From: Macrostomum hystrix
Lineage: Eukaryota; Platyhelminthes; Macrostomidae
NCBI GenBank assembly: GCA_950097015.1
Contig: CATNEN010000007.1
Location: 11,781,001 to 11,845,000, forward strand
Length of the DNA stretch: 64,000 nucleotides
Direction: 5' to 3'
Position numbers and translations under genes: made by a program. The notes below the pieces were generated by a model that was not told where the DNA came from, ran no database searches, and worked only from the letters and a program-made list of their open reading frames with translations. Positions within the stretch are counted from its first letter, which is position 1. Every line of letters starts with the position of its first letter. Of the stretch, positions 26,201 to 33,290 are shown piece after piece.

Positions 26201-26961
26201 AGCTATGAGGAGGTCCGGGCGGAGGCTGAGGCTTCGCCACATGAGGAGAATTTCAAGATCATAGAATACATATTGAACAGCATGAGAAAAGTGGCTCGGG
26301 GCCGTCCGGATCCCACCTATATCGAGCACTACGACGAAGGCATGTCAATTAAGTGTTTGCAAAATTAGATTTTAGAATAGCTCTATTGGTGATAGATGCG
26401 ATGATCCAAGACTCTCTGGTTTTTATTGCGTTTTTGAACAGCAGCAAAATTATATTTGAGCTTTTCAGCATCGAGGTCGCAGATTCGAATTAATATTGAC
26501 CTAGGTATCAACTTTGCTGTAATGTTTTAGCAGAAAATTAACCTTCTTGTGTGACCCGTGGGTCCCATTGGGTTTTAATCTGGGCTTTAGATTAAGTATC
26601 AGAACTCGTATTGGGCCAGGCTTTGAAACAGTCGAGTAATTAAAAAAATACGAAAAGAACCCAGAAAGGGAGCTTTAGAGAGACATGGCTTGAGAAAAGA
26701 CACTGAGACATTGTGACAGGGGAGGGATGTCATGGGGCCCACGCACAAACTCGAGATTCACTGCGATAGAAGCGAGCAAAAGCCGGCACAGAGGCAGACA
26801 GCATTCAGAATTCATCGCAAACAACACAAATGATTTCAGAGTGGTCAGACGCGTTAGAGGACATCATACTCAAAGTGGATGAAATCGACCTTATCGCAAG
26901 TCGCCTGGTGACATTGAAACTCCAGCTGCAGAGGCAGCCACTGAGTTGTGAGAGGCAGTGA
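133..26961 (+). CDS. Polycystin-1-like receptor/channel, 5' partial, 36 exons
   Basis: Exons read by hand: 133-326, 2107-2239, 2563-2773, 2964-3421, 3526-3738, 3816-4091, 4210-4332, 4461-5001, 5072-5187, 7727-8239, 9347-9579, 9773-10409, 10635-10849, 11037-11172, 11263-11455, 12506-12750, 12981-13256, 13344-13495, 13570-13743, 13894-14038, 14116-14724, 14928-15074, 15200-19355, 19441-19610, 19711-20147, 20429-20653, 20897-21022, 21096-21189, 21256-22631, 22719-22886, 22978-23138, 23419-24283, 24370-24475, 24565-25393, 25546-26339, 26840-26961. All junction phases close and the sum is a whole number of codons (about 5,188 residues). The C-terminal third is diagnostic: REJ, PLAT, 11 membrane segments, polycystin extracellular domain and channel. 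PKD1-family proteins act at the plasma or ciliary membrane, usually with a PKD2-type partner; that role is inferred. The first exon starts at an acceptor, so the signal peptide and N-terminus lie upstream. Most ectodomain modules are bounded by phase-1 introns, typical of exon shuffling. Whether everything before 7727 belongs to the same transcript rests on phase alone. Confidence 0.85.
926..1650 (-). mobile_element. Mariner-family transposase remnant, frameshifted
   Basis: Minus-strand reading from about 1625 gives a mariner-like N-terminus (KVNINHDKTHVQFYAFVRFK), a helix-turn-helix region with RTIYRWFQDF, and WVPQELTADQRQ, close to the mariner signature WVPHEL. After about 1250 the match moves to another frame (DQTWLHLDAKSSKADNRFWL, corresponding to the DETW region), so at least one frameshift is present. 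The readable part is about 230 codons against roughly 340 for an intact transposase, and I see no complete catalytic triad. It lies antisense in a polycystin intron and is dead. I did not identify terminal inverted repeats. Confidence 0.75.
2563..3738 (+). CDS. Polycystin exons: C-type lectin 1 plus fucolectin-type domain
   Basis: Exons 2563-2773, 2964-3421 and 3526-3738. The first opens ECPIGFFRHKDSCFW, the usual start of a C-type lectin fold. The second carries WQWWDGSPVEWKHW, then KECLMMN and WHNIKC, ending YPFVCE. The EPN/QPD sugar-specificity triplet is not evident, so calcium-dependent sugar binding is doubtful. From about 3180 a second domain begins (ATVSEPINLVGRPVSYSSIA) with the WWCVDL motif of the fucolectin (eel F-lectin type) branch of the F5/8C superfamily, continuing through VWLSTVNDS into a Cys-rich end. 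Introns are phase 2 inside the lectin and phase 1 elsewhere. The domain pair is a strong call; the ligand is unknown. Confidence 0.75.
3816..4332 (+). CDS. Polycystin exons: unclassified extracellular module
   Basis: Two phase-1 exons, 3816-4091 (donor GTGAGT) and 4210-4332 (donor GTGAGT). The first is rich in Tyr, Asn and Thr and includes QLYDCYANLAPTCKSVFPY; the second starts NASCDVDLTNG and resembles a short beta-strand segment. They lie between the fucolectin domain and a LamG-like domain. I do not recognise a named family. The exons are supported by good splice sites and by phase agreement with both neighbours. Confidence 0.6.
4461..5187 (+). CDS. Polycystin exons: LamG/concanavalin-like domain
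   Basis: Exons 4461-5001 (starts phase 1, ends phase 2 at GTAAGC) and 5072-5187 (phase 2 to phase 1). The sequence alternates short hydrophobic strands typical of a jelly-roll: a RDNGSLRLRAASTLLLPG segment, then YAICFYTYL, LQFRYVNYTSYQVT and WHFFCVSGDSAAGQLVLIEG. The last is close to the LamG/pentraxin-type pattern of a Trp-His-Phe strand followed by a small loop and a strand. The second exon adds LVFGNISSLFCIQIF, another typical strand. Assignment to this superfamily is by pattern only. Confidence 0.55.
5550..6030. repeat. Minisatellite, about 25-bp unit
   Basis: Imperfect tandem copies of a unit like GCAGCAGAGAACCAATGTCC plus a variable C-rich end, about 19 copies, with substitutions and single-base indels between copies. 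It lies inside a polycystin intron. Open frames through it are by-products of the CAG-rich repeat. Confidence 0.9.
6180..6610. repeat. Minisatellite, 21-bp unit (7 codons)
   Basis: Copies of TTTAGAAAAACGTTGGACAC plus A, nearly exact between about 6375 and 6540 and more diverged at both ends. Because the unit is 21 bp, both strands stay open (plus strand FRKTLDT heptads; minus strand hydrophobic NVSNVFL). It is intronic and I see no splice sites or start that would make it coding. Confidence 0.9.
7727..8239 (+). CDS. Polycystin exon: Cys-rich module of unknown fold
   Basis: Acceptor TTTACAG, donor GTAAGT, phase 1 at both ends, 171 codons without a stop. It opens with CKASPSRCKGYFSRRL, has a Tyr/Asn-rich middle including FNLYCYNSIYLYSYD and the pair MWICCDADTG, and closes CIPINCDQC. 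About ten cysteines suggest a disulphide-rich extracellular domain. I do not recognise the family. It sits between the LamG-like and discoidin modules. Confidence 0.7.
8240..9346 (+). other. Polycystin intron, no exon recognised
   Basis: The stretch holds dispersed repeat copy 1 and a relatively GC-rich block (8760-9110) open on both strands. That block has no recognisable domain and no splice sites of matching phase. The next supported exon begins at 9347 after TTTTTTAG. Confidence 0.5.
8612..8745. repeat. Dispersed intronic repeat, copy 1
   Basis: About 130 bp, starting near GCATCTTCTAAAACAAAAAT and including ATCAAGATATTCAA, is clearly related to 11598-11722 in a later intron of the same gene. 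Divergence is substantial. The flanks do not match. Nature unknown; perhaps an old transposon fragment. Confidence 0.55.
9347..10409 (+). CDS. Polycystin exons: two F5/8C (discoidin) domains
   Basis: Exons 9347-9579 and 9773-10409 join in phase 0. The first discoidin shows WLQIGFSRQIRAESISVG and LEHSNDGLYWTRYSSQ, then ends with IRLYPVIIQTQVTGRVAILG followed by Cys, the canonical F5/8C C-terminal strand. A second domain follows at once (VTSNKTGFTSFSADSVTSSI), with a YSVFYGDSGNSS segment and AVRLAFLGFPV at its end. It lacks the final Cys of the first. F5/8C domains bind carbohydrate or phospholipid; the specificity loops cannot be read from sequence alone. Confidence 0.8.
10635..11172 (+). CDS. 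Polycystin exons: discoidin-like module
   Basis: Exons 10635-10849 (phase 1 to 0, donor GTAAGA) and 11037-11172 (phase 0 to 1). It starts ECQQISYGRILDESG and ends ISLKFYGC, with VQVAGSKLQWKFSLDNLFHF between. Its two-exon layout is the same as that of the module at 133-2239, so the two are probably duplicates of one ancestral unit. Confidence 0.65.
11263..12750 (+). CDS. Polycystin exons: C-type lectin domain 2
   Basis: Exons 11263-11455 and 12506-12750, split in phase 2. The opening ECPVNFYYYNGRCFHHY and a later NYQVYLGFQLDTGTGRWVNE, LNWTHWRFGEPSS and FLCE are diagnostic of a C-type lectin fold. The sugar triplet position reads EPS rather than EPN, and the WND position reads NENWR; calcium-dependent mannose-type binding is therefore uncertain. 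The intron of about 1.05 kb holds dispersed repeat copy 2. Confidence 0.8.
11598..11722. repeat. Dispersed intronic repeat, copy 2
   Basis: Related to 8612-8745: both carry GCATCTTCT, then CAAGATATTCAA, then GAAGGTC and a closing CCAA stretch in the same order. It lies in the intron that splits C-type lectin 2. Confidence 0.55.
12837..12861. repeat. (TA)n microsatellite
   Basis: A run of about eleven TA dinucleotides in the intron before the exon at 12981. Confidence 0.9.
12981..14038 (+). CDS. Polycystin exons: linker plus discoidin-like domain
   Basis: Exons 12981-13256, 13344-13495, 13570-13743 and 13894-14038; phases 1-1, 1-0, 0-0, 0-1. The first is helical-looking and Cys-containing (CQSNTESCSTIEAFDTEMTV) and resembles no family I can name; a PAN/apple-like module is possible. 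The remaining three read as a discoidin split over three exons: YCWLNLLDSKAPSSYNIS near the start, GSSITFRQSYLISALAVTG in the core, and APLKLEVFGC at the end. Confidence 0.65.
14116..14724 (+). CDS. Polycystin exon: fibrinogen-related domain (FReD)
   Basis: A single phase-1 exon of 203 codons. Diagnostic fibrinogen C-terminal motifs occur in order: WILVYKNFNASW, FWVGTEALQML, YRLRIDMWDSEGRFRYVE, FSTFDAG and GSGWWYRNTGDCFDSKLTG. In calcium-binding FReDs the segment after FST[FK]D normally carries further acidic residues; here it reads DAGPQSSC, so the calcium site looks weakened. FReDs bind acetylated sugars or protein ligands. I know of no FReD in vertebrate polycystin-1, so its presence in this ectodomain is notable. 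Confidence 0.85.
14928..15074 (+). CDS. Polycystin exon: EGF-like domain
   Basis: A phase-1 exon of 49 codons with six cysteines spaced as in EGF: Cys in QQCESDLSC, then VCLAPD, CNCSPGH and the closing GKCKP. Acceptor CTTTCAG, donor GTAATG. It separates the fibrinogen-related exon from the giant exon. Confidence 0.75.
15200..19355 (+). CDS. Polycystin giant exon: Cys modules, PKD repeats, start of REJ
   Basis: One uninterrupted exon of 4,156 bp, phase 1 to phase 2. The first 440 residues hold three tandem modules, each ending with C-x5-C, a D/N-rich NN-x2-C and an NC pair (for example FCIRVSSGENASF, then DNNLLC). These look CARDB-like, an Ig-fold, but that is inference. PKD-type Ig folds follow; the clearest is FDFGDNSATEN...INHTYKNVGNYTVHVI near 17800-17930, and another is FVISFGDGQPEVCYG near 18370. 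From about 18600 (LCFEPELNFTLNNSLL) the REJ module begins, with WLWKIF and LWYGSYKVWLKLAM. N-glycosylation sequons are abundant. Fusion into one long exon is common for PKD/REJ regions of this family. Confidence 0.85.
19441..20147 (+). CDS. Polycystin exons: REJ module
   Basis: Exons 19441-19610 and 19711-20147, phases 2-1 and 1-0. The second contains NSPPLGGNCTVFPLTGIAME followed by TKFQISCFGW, the hallmark of REJ (receptor for egg jelly) modules in the PKD1 family, and LSYEYRFQQKG. REJ modules are built of fibronectin-like folds and link the PKD repeats to the GAIN/GPS region. Confidence 0.85.
20429..22631 (+). CDS. Polycystin exons: REJ end, GAIN-like region, degenerate GPS, TM1
   Basis: Exons 20429-20653, 20897-21022, 21096-21189 and 21256-22631. 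The region reads as the alpha-helical, then beta-rich, GAIN-type segment of polycystin-1 relatives (ISKISNILSGENPELSKYL; FINIIAKFVVNSTDSLEQTN). The GPS position reads SNLFGSIGVG before NLTPNLIDFGKLF, where the family normally has a C-x-C-x-HLT-FG sequence; the Cys pair and the HL/T cleavage triad are absent. TM1 follows (EAAVVVSTVVVLWCLFIPFA). The stretch 21190-21255 is either a 66-bp intron or in-frame coding sequence. The acceptor at 20428 is weak. Confidence 0.8.
22719..24475 (+). CDS. Polycystin exons: PLAT domain and membrane segments 2-5
   Basis: Exons 22719-22886 and 22978-23138 encode most of a PLAT/LH2 domain: YLLDVYTNVSKGSGTESNIF and LKRLHIWHDGHG, ending SRIIVTDTFYNAKYFF at the start of exon 23419-24283. 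PLAT domains are cytosolic lipid- or protein-binding sandwiches placed just after TM1 in PKD1 proteins. Exon 23419-24283 then carries TM2 (GVCFSILFMTMIANAMWYGV), TM3 (SLLGALCVVPVTSAITILFL), a basic cytosolic loop, TM4 (WALVLGSMAGAGIFIVFYAM) and TM5, which finishes in exon 24370-24475. Confidence 0.9.
24565..25393 (+). CDS. Polycystin exon: TM6 and polycystin (TOP) extracellular domain
   Basis: A phase-1 to phase-2 exon. TM6 is SCLLLALLYCICYGNV. The extracellular loop shows FRLGHATLRQLRV, a Cys pair (RRGCFHPGW and RRCNISD), then YSGGGFTTVLPNHGGQALAL, WLDNYTRAVFVEADLFYPNV and NLFTSVMFVTEF, all in the order seen in the polycystin domain of PKD1/PKD2 channels. This domain mediates subunit assembly in PKD2-type tetramers. 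Confidence 0.9.
25546..26339 (+). CDS. Polycystin exon: TM7-TM11 channel core
   Basis: The exon begins RYVGVTGLLALISEILTALL and carries five membrane segments, the last two flanking the pore: SFFWVFIISFMSFTLLHYLI and TYISFIMFIVLNMFVAILND. The pore-helix/filter segment reads QFSIMLGKFD, with Lys where PKD2 has Asp in its LGD filter. The exon ends in phase 1; the only donor that joins the next exon in frame is GC (GAAG/GCATGT at 26340). Confidence 0.9.
26840..26961 (+). CDS. Polycystin last exon: C-terminal coiled coil
   Basis: Acceptor GATTTCAG, phase 1, 40 codons to TGA at 26959. The peptide WSDALEDIILKVDEIDLIAS has hydrophobic residues at heptad positions and matches in place and style the short C-terminal coiled coil by which polycystin-1 proteins bind PKD2. 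A related second exon lies at 30367-30557. Confidence 0.7.
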
Positions 26962-28150
26962 GCATCCAGTCCTTCGACACTGCTCAATCGTGTGACTACT
27001 GACTACTGCAAAATGACAAAGAGATTTAGACAAAAAATATTACTCGACATTTTTTTGTTCTTTTGTGTACATTAGTTGTCTGCGGGAAGGAAGAATGCGA
27101 AGTAGCGAATCAACCCAAAGATAAGAAGCGATAGATTTGGAGAAACAGGACCAGTACAGCTGGTTACTGGGCAGTTAGTGCGCATTCAAAATAATAGTAC
27201 ATCTTTCCTTCCAGTTTCTCGTGCGAAAAATAACGCGCAAATTCTTCAGAAAGAGGCAGTTAAGCTAGCGAAAACTAGAAAAGACGAACTACGAAAGCGT
27301 AAGCAACTCGCGACTGTAGTCGGACTGTGACTTCTATTCATAAACTACTGGTCACTGGCTTACAGGCTATGAATGATTCGAATTCAGCTGAGATTAATTA
27401 TGAATTCAAGTTTTCATTTTCTCTAAATTATGTTTATAAGCCTTAATTTTAGTTTAATCGTTTGAATTATTTAGATGTGCTTTGCAATTCCTAATGGTTT
27501 TGATGGTAATGATTTTTCTCTGTATTTTGTGAACCAAGAAATTTAGTTTTTAAGATATGCGAAAGTTTCTATGTCGCGGCTATTCTTAATTCTATTATTT
27601 GCCGGACGTCTTGCGAAACGGAAGTCCTTATACTTTTAATGTTGTGCAGGCCGACAGCTGAAATTGCCGGCATTTTTTCATGGAACGTGTATCTCGCCCG
27701 TGCATGCGAGCTGCTCGGAATACTGGCCAGTTTAGCGTGTTGGTCGTGTTGGCGTTTTTATATTTGCACAAAAATAATTTTTTATAACATTTCCCTGTTC
27801 AAACCTAAATGATGCAGCCCATGCTGACTTGCGAGAGCCTGGGTTACTCAAACTGCTCTGTGCGGGCATCAGCACCGTATGTATTCGCACTCTTGCTCCA
27901 GCTGTTGAACAGCTCTCAGGTGGGAGCTTTTCCTCCTTCGCGAGTTCTCTAAACAATTCAGATAAAGGGTATGAAATATATACTCCTGCAAGCACCTTTG
28001 GCTGGGTACTTTTTGCTTCAGACCCAAATACATGATCTCTTTCGCCAAACATGCGGCATGGACCGAATACAGTTGACTAACGTAATGTAGGTTCGCGCTT
28101 CAGCGGGCACTTCGTTAATCACCAGTCAACTTTTCCATCAATAGAAGGAA

Positions 28151-28565
28151 GGGCAGAAGGGAGATACAAGAATCCAGGTTGGGTGAATCTGGGGCAAAGC
28201 CTCGGGTTAGGGCAGAAGGGAGATACAAGAATCCAGGTTGGGTGTATCTGGGGCAAAGCCTCGGGTTAGGGCAGAAGGGAGATACAAGAATCCAGGTTGG
28301 GTGTATCTGGGGCAAAGCCTCGGGTTAGGGCAGAAGGGAGATACAAGAATCCAGGTTGGGTGTATCTGGGGCAAAGCCTCGGGTTAGGGCAGAAGGGAGA
28401 TACAAGAATCCAGGTTGGGTGTATCTGGGGCAAAGCCTCGGGTTAGGGCAGAAGGGAGATACAAGAATCCAGGTTGGGTGTATCTGGGGCAAAGCCTCGG
28501 GTTAGGGCAGAAGGGAGATACAAGAATCCAGGTTGGGTGTATCTGGGGCAAAGCCTCGGGTTAGG
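28151..28565. repeat. Minisatellite, 59-bp unit, 7 copies
   Basis: The unit begins GGGCAGAAGGGAGATACAAG and ends CCTCGGGTTA. Copies are almost identical, with one early substitution (GTGAATCTG for GTGTATCTG), so the array is recent or homogenised. Confidence 0.95.
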
Positions 28566-29390
28566 CCACAGGAGTGGCCATTAAGGAGAATTTTGTCTGA
28601 AGTGTGATTGCTCTGGGAACAGTTTAAGCAGATTTAGTCAAACCAGACGGATAGAAGGTGGCAGAAACGTAAGCCCAGTCACTTCCAGATCAGAAGTTTA
28701 GTCCAAAGCATCACAAAAGAGGAATTAAATAATTTTTCGTGATGTTTAAACATCGTTTGGTCGAATTTGATCGAATTAATTAAGAGCTGAATGGTGCCAG
28801 ACGCGAGGCGAACAGCATGCAACACAAAATATTGTACTGCTTGCAAAAGGCGCATGTTTGCCAGAATTCTACGAAATGTGTTATTTGTAAATAGCAATAT
28901 GTTATATCATATTTAATGATCGCAAATTAAATTGCAGATTGTTTTTGGTCTGTCGGCTTCGGGAGATCGATATCGAGCCGACTCAATAAGTCGTGTTTTT
29001 CCACCTTCCCTCCGGACTAGCTATGCTTTGCCAGCCTTATCCCTTGCTCGATTCCATAGTCCCATAATCTGAAATTTCTCAACTAGTTGCTCAACCGCCA
29101 ACTGCCCGTTTCAATTACCGAAACAGAATAGATTCAGTCAATCAAATACCAGAGAGTTCCATGAGTGCACTCACCTGTGATACACAGAACTCATTCTGAT
29201 GGGCATTGACACTCCGAGAGGTATTCAAGTGGGAGGAAAAGCGCGAGTTGATAAGTTTATTTTTCAGAGGGTAAATAATTTCAGAGCTGGCTGAATCCCT
29301 GGAGTTCTGAAGGAATTGCATCTTAAGATGGACGCTCGTTTTATTCTTATCTGCTCATCGAGCGGAAACAATTTTGTAGCATCATTTTGA

Positions 29391-29936
29391 ATGTTTTTTC
29401 TTATCCTCCTTTACCTTTTTCATTCAACGTGGTTTGAAGTTAACCCCAACTGCACCAGCTACTCTTCACTCGTAGCTCCCAGTCTATGCAATGCCATCCA
29501 TCAAGAATACGATTTTAAAGCAACAAGAGATGGCAATGCTGCGACCCGCAGTCTAAACTGCTTGCCTAGCTGACATCTCCAAATCTTCAACTGCACCCCA
29601 AGCAGCGCTACTGAGTGCATGACAGACTCTTGTGTGTTGGCTAACTGCACCCCAAGCAGCGCTACTGAGTGCATGACAGACTCTTGTGTGTTGGCTAACT
29701 GCACCCCAAGCAGCGCTACTGAGTGCATGACAGACTCTTGTGTGTTGGCTAACTGCACCCCAAGCAGCGCTACTGAGTGCATGACAGACTCTTGTGTGTT
29801 GGCTAACTGCACCCCAAGCAGCGCTACTGAGTGCATGACAGACTCTTGTGTGTTGGCTAACTGCACCCCAAGCAGCGCTACTGAGTGCATGACAGACTCT
29901 TGTGTGTTGGCTAGTAAAAATGTCACTTCAGAGTAG
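29391..29936 (+). pseudogene. Signal-peptide ORF and Cys-repeat ORF in one frame, split by TGA
   Basis: An ORF starting at 29391 encodes a hydrophobic leader (MFFLILLYLFHSTWF) and a Cys-containing stretch to TGA at 29571. The same frame reopens at once and runs through six 18-residue repeats (CTPSSATECMTDSCVLAN) to 29936. This could be a decayed secreted Cys-repeat protein or chance openness of a 54-bp array. The minus strand is open as well, which argues for chance. No family recognised. Confidence 0.3.
29591..29914. repeat. Minisatellite, 54-bp unit, 6 copies
   Basis: Exact or nearly exact copies of a 54-bp unit starting CTGCACCCCAAGCAGCGCTA and ending TGTTGGCTAA. A period divisible by three keeps several frames open on both strands. 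Confidence 0.95.
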
Positions 29937-30009
29937 GCTACTCAGCCACAGAGGATAAAGTAACGAATCGCATCCAACATTCCTTAAACCTCCATAAGCT
30001 TTCCACATA

Positions 30010-30557
30010 ACGTGTTCGTGGCCATCCTGAACGACATCTATGAGGAGGTCCGGGCGGAGGCTGAGGCTTCATGAAGGATGAGGATGAGATGAACTTCAAG
30101 ATCATACTCGTAGAATACATATTGAGTAGCCTGGGGAAGTTAATTAATGGCGTCGATAAGTCGTCAAATTTTTGCGAGCTGAATGACGGCAAGTTTCCCA
30201 AGTCTGTTGAATTTTTTCCGATTACTCGATGGCAGAGAGAGCCCAAAGCATGGCCAGAGTACATATTCTAGAATCATGAAGCATTACAGGCGGCAAAATG
30301 CTGCATGAATTCTCTAGCCTACATCTTTAGTGCCAATTACATGCTTTGCGATGGCTGAATTTTCAGGCTGGACAAGCGCTCTGGATGAAATCGTACTGAA
30401 GCTGAACAAAATTGATAGACTGACCAGCCAGCTGGATGCCGACCAGGGAGATTTTGAGGGCGGAGCAGATTTTGACAGCGAGGACGAGTCTGGTGCCAGA
30501 GTGTCTTCTCCGCCGCTGTCCGCGGTTTGGGCTGGCAGTGTGACTCAAACTACATGA
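30010..30557 (+). pseudogene. Partial duplicate of polycystin 3' end (broken exon plus intact last exon)
   Basis: From about 30013 the sequence repeats the end of exon 25546-26339: FVAILNDIYEEVRAEAEAS followed by a TGA, then a shifted frame with MNFKIILVEYILSS. A 6-bp insertion (CTCGTA) separates it from the source. At 30367, after TTTTCAG, an exon homologous to 26840-26961 follows in the same phase (GWTSALDEIVLKLNKIDRLT), with a longer acidic tail (FEGGADFDSEDESGA) and a stop at 30555. The upstream part is dead, but the last exon is open, keeps a good acceptor and could serve as an alternative 3' exon of the main gene. Confidence 0.75.
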
Positions 30558-33290
30558 ACTAGTCTAAACTTGTAACCAGTAAAGTATGACTTTCCCTGAT
30601 GGTTTGCTGTTTTGTAAATCTCTCTTTTAATATTCTGCTATTCGACTAAAATTTCCTAGATTTGATGCATGTTGTTTCCTAGAAAGTTTTTTACCGTGGG
30701 CCTGACACTTTCAGCGTACGCAGGGAAGCTGGTATGACGCCGCTGTGGTGCTGGCAATCAGCTGGTGACTCAGCACTGCTTTAAGGTTAAATGGTATGCA
30801 TTGAGGCGTCATTTGACATCAGTCGACCAGCACCCATGAGCGACGAGACAATTTTTCTGTTCATCCGCTGACCCCTAAGCCCACATTACATCAATGTGTA
30901 GCAGCCCTCAAGCTGTACACACACATTACGCAGCTCGAGGGCCTGACCCTCGACTTGGGGTTCGGCCCTCATTGAAGTAAACTGCACAACAAATTCCCAA
31001 GACTTCTTTGCGCCCTAAATGCAAAGGTCTCAGCTCGAGCTCAGTTAGATTTTTTTCAGCGGTAAACTCAGCCTCCAGAATTTTGGAATAAGCTTTAGTA
31101 AATTTTTCCTGACAAACTGGGCAAGTACGATCTTCAAGTACGAACAGCAGGCAAGTTATTTGCGGGTCTACTCACAGTAGTATATGATTATTTGACGCCT
31201 GTCAGAGAAACTGATATCGGGCATTGACCTCTCGGCCGATCACTTTTTTATTTTAAACTCTGCGATTTTCCGTTCTTGAACTATCAAGTTCTTTCACAGA
31301 TTTATTTAAGCTAAACAAAATGGCCTGGTCTATATAGGCATCCGAATTGCACCACAAAAGCACTGGTGTAAGTGCGCCTAAATGACTTGCATGTAAATTT
31401 GTATGCATTCACTGCTTCGATCAGACTCGATCAACTTCACTCTAAAGTGCTAGTAACAAGTCCAACAATCAAGACGCTGTTTAATTAAGCAATAAATGAA
31501 TAACTACTAAATAAGGGTCACTCAGAGAAACCTGCGCACTGCACATGTGCTTAAGCCTGTCATACTCGTACATGATATTTGTTTCATCAAAGAAATCAAA
31601 GCGCTCTGACTTTAAGTTCCCGATGCCAACAGGTCGGGGTCGAACAACTCGAAGCAGCTGCGATGCACCACCAGTGCAGCTATTTCCACCGTACATTTAC
31701 AACTTAAGCACCTCTTATTCACCTATCATGTACATTCAGCAACTTCAGTGCACCTGCTATGTCTCAAATGTGAGCCTCCCGTTCACCTTTTGCGCACCTC
31801 CAGTGCCCTTATGCACCATTATAGTGCCCCAACCGCCGCCACCATTCAGACTTGACAGTTCCCCTAATACCTGACCACTTCACCGATGGCACACCTTTCA
31901 TGCCTCTTTAAAAACATTAGTGACATTTCGGCCTAAAAAGTGCACTCTGGTTCATTTCCAAAACACGCACGAAATAGACCGCTAAAGTGCCTCTTTTTTG
32001 CACCTGTTCGCTCGCCTTTTATGCCAACGCAGGTGCATAACTTTTCCATGGGTAAACTTCTCGTTTTGCCTGCGATTGGAGCTCCACTTGTCACTTTAGC
32101 CCGCGGTTGCTTTTTCAGTTGAGAAATTTATTTTGACCGCTGAGGTTTATACAAATTTGTAAGTTCGCCGATCCCAGAACCCACGCATGAGTACATAAAG
32201 TACGCCAATAGCAGTTTGTTTGTGAAGCCGCCTCCAGTGGCTATAGGGATGGCCGCAGTTCGTCTAGTTTAAAGTTTCAAACTGTCAGCCCGCGCCCCTC
32301 ATCTGATTGACTAGCGGCAGGCTGGCAGACATCGCGTTTGGGCTTTCTGAGGCAGCTGAAAACAATGAGAACTCTCGCGTTGTCGATGGAAAGCCATGCA
32401 GACTGCGTGACTTCTTTCAGCCGGTGAGACTGTGGCCCCAAGGCCTAGCCACTGCCTCATTCTTTTGTTCAAGGGGAGCCGTGGCCCAATTGTTTCCCAG
32501 CTGCCTCTCCAGCCGACCTACTCAGGTGCCCTTCAGGAAGGGGAGCTGCAGCTAGCTTGTGCCGGAGCAAAAAGCAAGTCGGAGCTGGGCGGGATTTCGC
32601 GGGAGCATGGAATGAGGGTAGGACTTGCCTTGAGACTATTCCAGCGGTAAGCGGGAATAGCATCGCGAAGCAGCTCGGCTCTCTGCTGCGCCCACACACT
32701 GGGTCTGTCGCGGTTGTCCATGACAACAGTCGCATTAAAAAGGTGGGATCTACTTAGACCTTAGGCCGCAGTTCCTTGCTGGCGCTAATAGGAGCCGCAC
32801 CAATTGCCTTGGCTGAGTGTGCAAGAGGCGCGCTGAACTCAGGTAGGAAGAGAGAAAGAGAACAAGAGACAGACAGCAGACAAGCCAGGTGTGTTCATGC
32901 GTGCCGCGGAATACCGGTCGACCGCCCCGCCTCGCCTGCACAGAGCTCTGAGGGTGTGCGTGCTAGTCTAAGGCTGCGCAAGAGTTTATAAGAAAATAAC
33001 TCGCTGCTTCTGCTGCTCAGACCGCTATTGTAGCCCTGTTAAGCGTTAATAAAAATTCTGTCACTTTTTTTAACTGTACGCGGGGCTGCTAGAAGCACAG
33101 TCCGACGAACGGCACTTTAAGCCCCGTACATGCAGAGTAAGTACTCATAAATACGCTTTGACAATAAAGTCGAATAGTCTTTTCCAGACAGCTGGTCCGT
33201 TGACTTAGCATCGGACAGCACATAGTTGCGATAGCCAATGTAAATAGGGGCCCAGACTTCCAAAGCAAAAAGAATCACTGTAGTTTCAGA
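30558..33290. other. Intergenic, no gene recognised
   Basis: Contains the SINE-A fragment and several short open frames without domains. A CTTTCAG-like acceptor and a GTGAGA donor near 32415-32425 could mark a 5' non-coding exon of the gene at 33291, but this is not supported further. Confidence 0.5.
30955..31030 (-). repeat. Degenerate SINE-A fragment
   Basis: The segment GGTTCGGCCCTCATTGAAGT through TTCTTTGCGCCC parallels the internal part of the element at 33640-34012 (GGTTGGCCCTCAAGGGCGTA...). Only about 75 bp is recognisable. Confidence 0.45.

Larger units (their letters stand above)
26962..30009. other. Gene-poor region with two minisatellites
   Basis: Downstream of the first polycystin stop I see only short open frames with no domain, plus the 59-bp and 54-bp arrays listed separately. 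Confidence 0.6.

Noticed and set aside
28151-29914. CRISPR-like repeat arrays
   Set aside because: Tandem units without unique spacers in a eukaryotic genome; these are minisatellites.
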